Of a DNA stretch of 64,000 nt, positions 63,837 through 64,000 are shown in pieces (position 1 is the first letter of the stretch; every line of letters starts with the position of its first letter). Origin of the DNA: Desulfobulbus sp. (GTDB taxonomy: Bacteria; Desulfobacterota; Desulfobulbia; Desulfobulbales; Desulfobulbaceae); the NCBI GenBank assembly GCA_031280615.1, contig JAITGO010000021.1, forward strand, positions 92,668-156,667, in the 5' to 3' direction. The position numbers and the translations under genes are program-made. The notes beneath the pieces are model-generated. The model was not told where the DNA came from. It made no database searches and saw only the letters and a program-made list of their open reading frames with translations.

Positions 63837-64000
63837 TGATCCTGCCCGTATTGAGTGGACATCCAGTTAAGCTGCTTTGAGAGCTTCAAACGCCATAGGA
63901 CTAATACGGCCATTCGCACTATGACGGCGAATGCGGTTGTAATCAACTTCAATATATTCAAACACGGTGTGGCGCATCTCTTCACGAGTGGCAAAGCGTT
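63837..64000 (-). mobile_element. IS3-family insertion sequence, right end (runs off window)
   Basis: The 3' end of a transposase gene is followed by a terminal sequence that reads TGATCCTGCCCGTATTGAG on the plus strand from 63837, beginning with the TG that IS3 elements share. The other end and target duplication are outside the window, so the boundary is inferred. Confidence 0.7.
63867..64000 (-). CDS. IS3-family transposase OrfB, C-terminal fragment
   Basis: The minus-strand frame from the window edge to a TAA at 63867-63869 encodes [20 protein letters not shown] followed by [20 protein letters not shown]. This is the C-terminal end of an IS3-type integrase-domain transposase, in which the N-R-x-R-x-H pattern and a P-x-x-F/Y are conserved. 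It is cut by the window edge, so whether the element is intact cannot be told. Confidence 0.88.
   Translation of the reverse strand, partial: RFATREEMRHTVFEYIEVDYNRIRRHSANGRISPMAFEALKAA

Noticed and set aside
1..64000. CRISPR array, tRNA or rRNA genes
   Set aside because: No regularly spaced repeats and no tRNA or rRNA signatures were found by reading the window.

Overview
The window is GC-rich bacterial chromosome with Gram-negative (outer-membrane) biology: TolC-type efflux, LPS heptose genes, lipoproteins and an OmpA-domain protein. The gene set resembles a Desulfobulbus-type member of the Desulfobacterota. It has a cobalamin-dependent methylmalonyl-CoA module next to a two-subunit CoA-transferase, many c-di-GMP, chemotaxis and histidine-kinase proteins, and a sigma-54 ZraP/ZraS-like locus. 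The taxonomic call is an inference from gene content; no rRNA or tRNA gene was seen.

Layout. 1-2168 (minus): the N-terminal part of a TolC-family outer membrane protein, a short-chain dehydrogenase and an unrecognised protein. 2169-2974 is a gene-free AT-rich spacer. 2975-8944 (plus): CoA-transferase subunits A and B, methylmalonyl-CoA epimerase, methylmalonyl-CoA mutase and its G-protein chaperone MeaB, with intrinsic terminators between transcription units; this is the propionyl/succinyl-CoA interconversion route. 9102-12322 (plus): SRP RNA, dnaX, ybaB, recR. 12629-17960 (plus): macrodomain protein, hydantoinase/oxoprolinase-type ATPase, histone-deacetylase-like deacylase and an HDOD-GGDEF regulator. 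18106-22442 (plus): DUF2339 and DUF3999 membrane proteins.

22439-30304 (minus): a signalling block of GGDEF-EAL protein, chemoreceptor and hybrid histidine kinase. 30305-33399 holds non-coding DNA, a soluble chemoreceptor-like protein with its sensor at the C-terminus, and two degenerate palindromic repeats. 33400-42268 (minus) is a tightly packed run: AlgH/YqgE, cysteine-cluster protein, RlmH, TsaE, YcaO-TPR, heptosyltransferase, GmhB, LemA, two TPM-domain proteins and a glycerophosphodiesterase, many with 4-base start/stop overlaps. 42447-48691: a small conserved-looking protein, a ZraS-like kinase, a sigma-54 promoter driving a ZraP-like zinc/envelope-stress protein, PriA and GalU.

48824-61079: HrpA helicase, small proteins, a DUF882/M15 peptidase-like protein, a truncated Mut7-C ubiquitin-like domain, the cobalamin adenosyltransferase (cofactor supply for the mutase), an EamA exporter, SelO, a HAD phosphatase, ThiM and ThiD. 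61463-64000 looks accessory: an OmpA-domain lipoprotein overlapping an ExeA-like protein with a degenerate P-loop and C-terminal ankyrin repeats, followed by the end of an IS3-family insertion sequence.

The best candidates for something undescribed are the OmpA/ExeA-ankyrin pair (61463-63753), the macrodomain-HyuA-HDAC set (12629-16301), the inverted-architecture chemoreceptor (31642-33039) and the YcaO-TPR gene embedded among LPS heptose genes (38206-39978).
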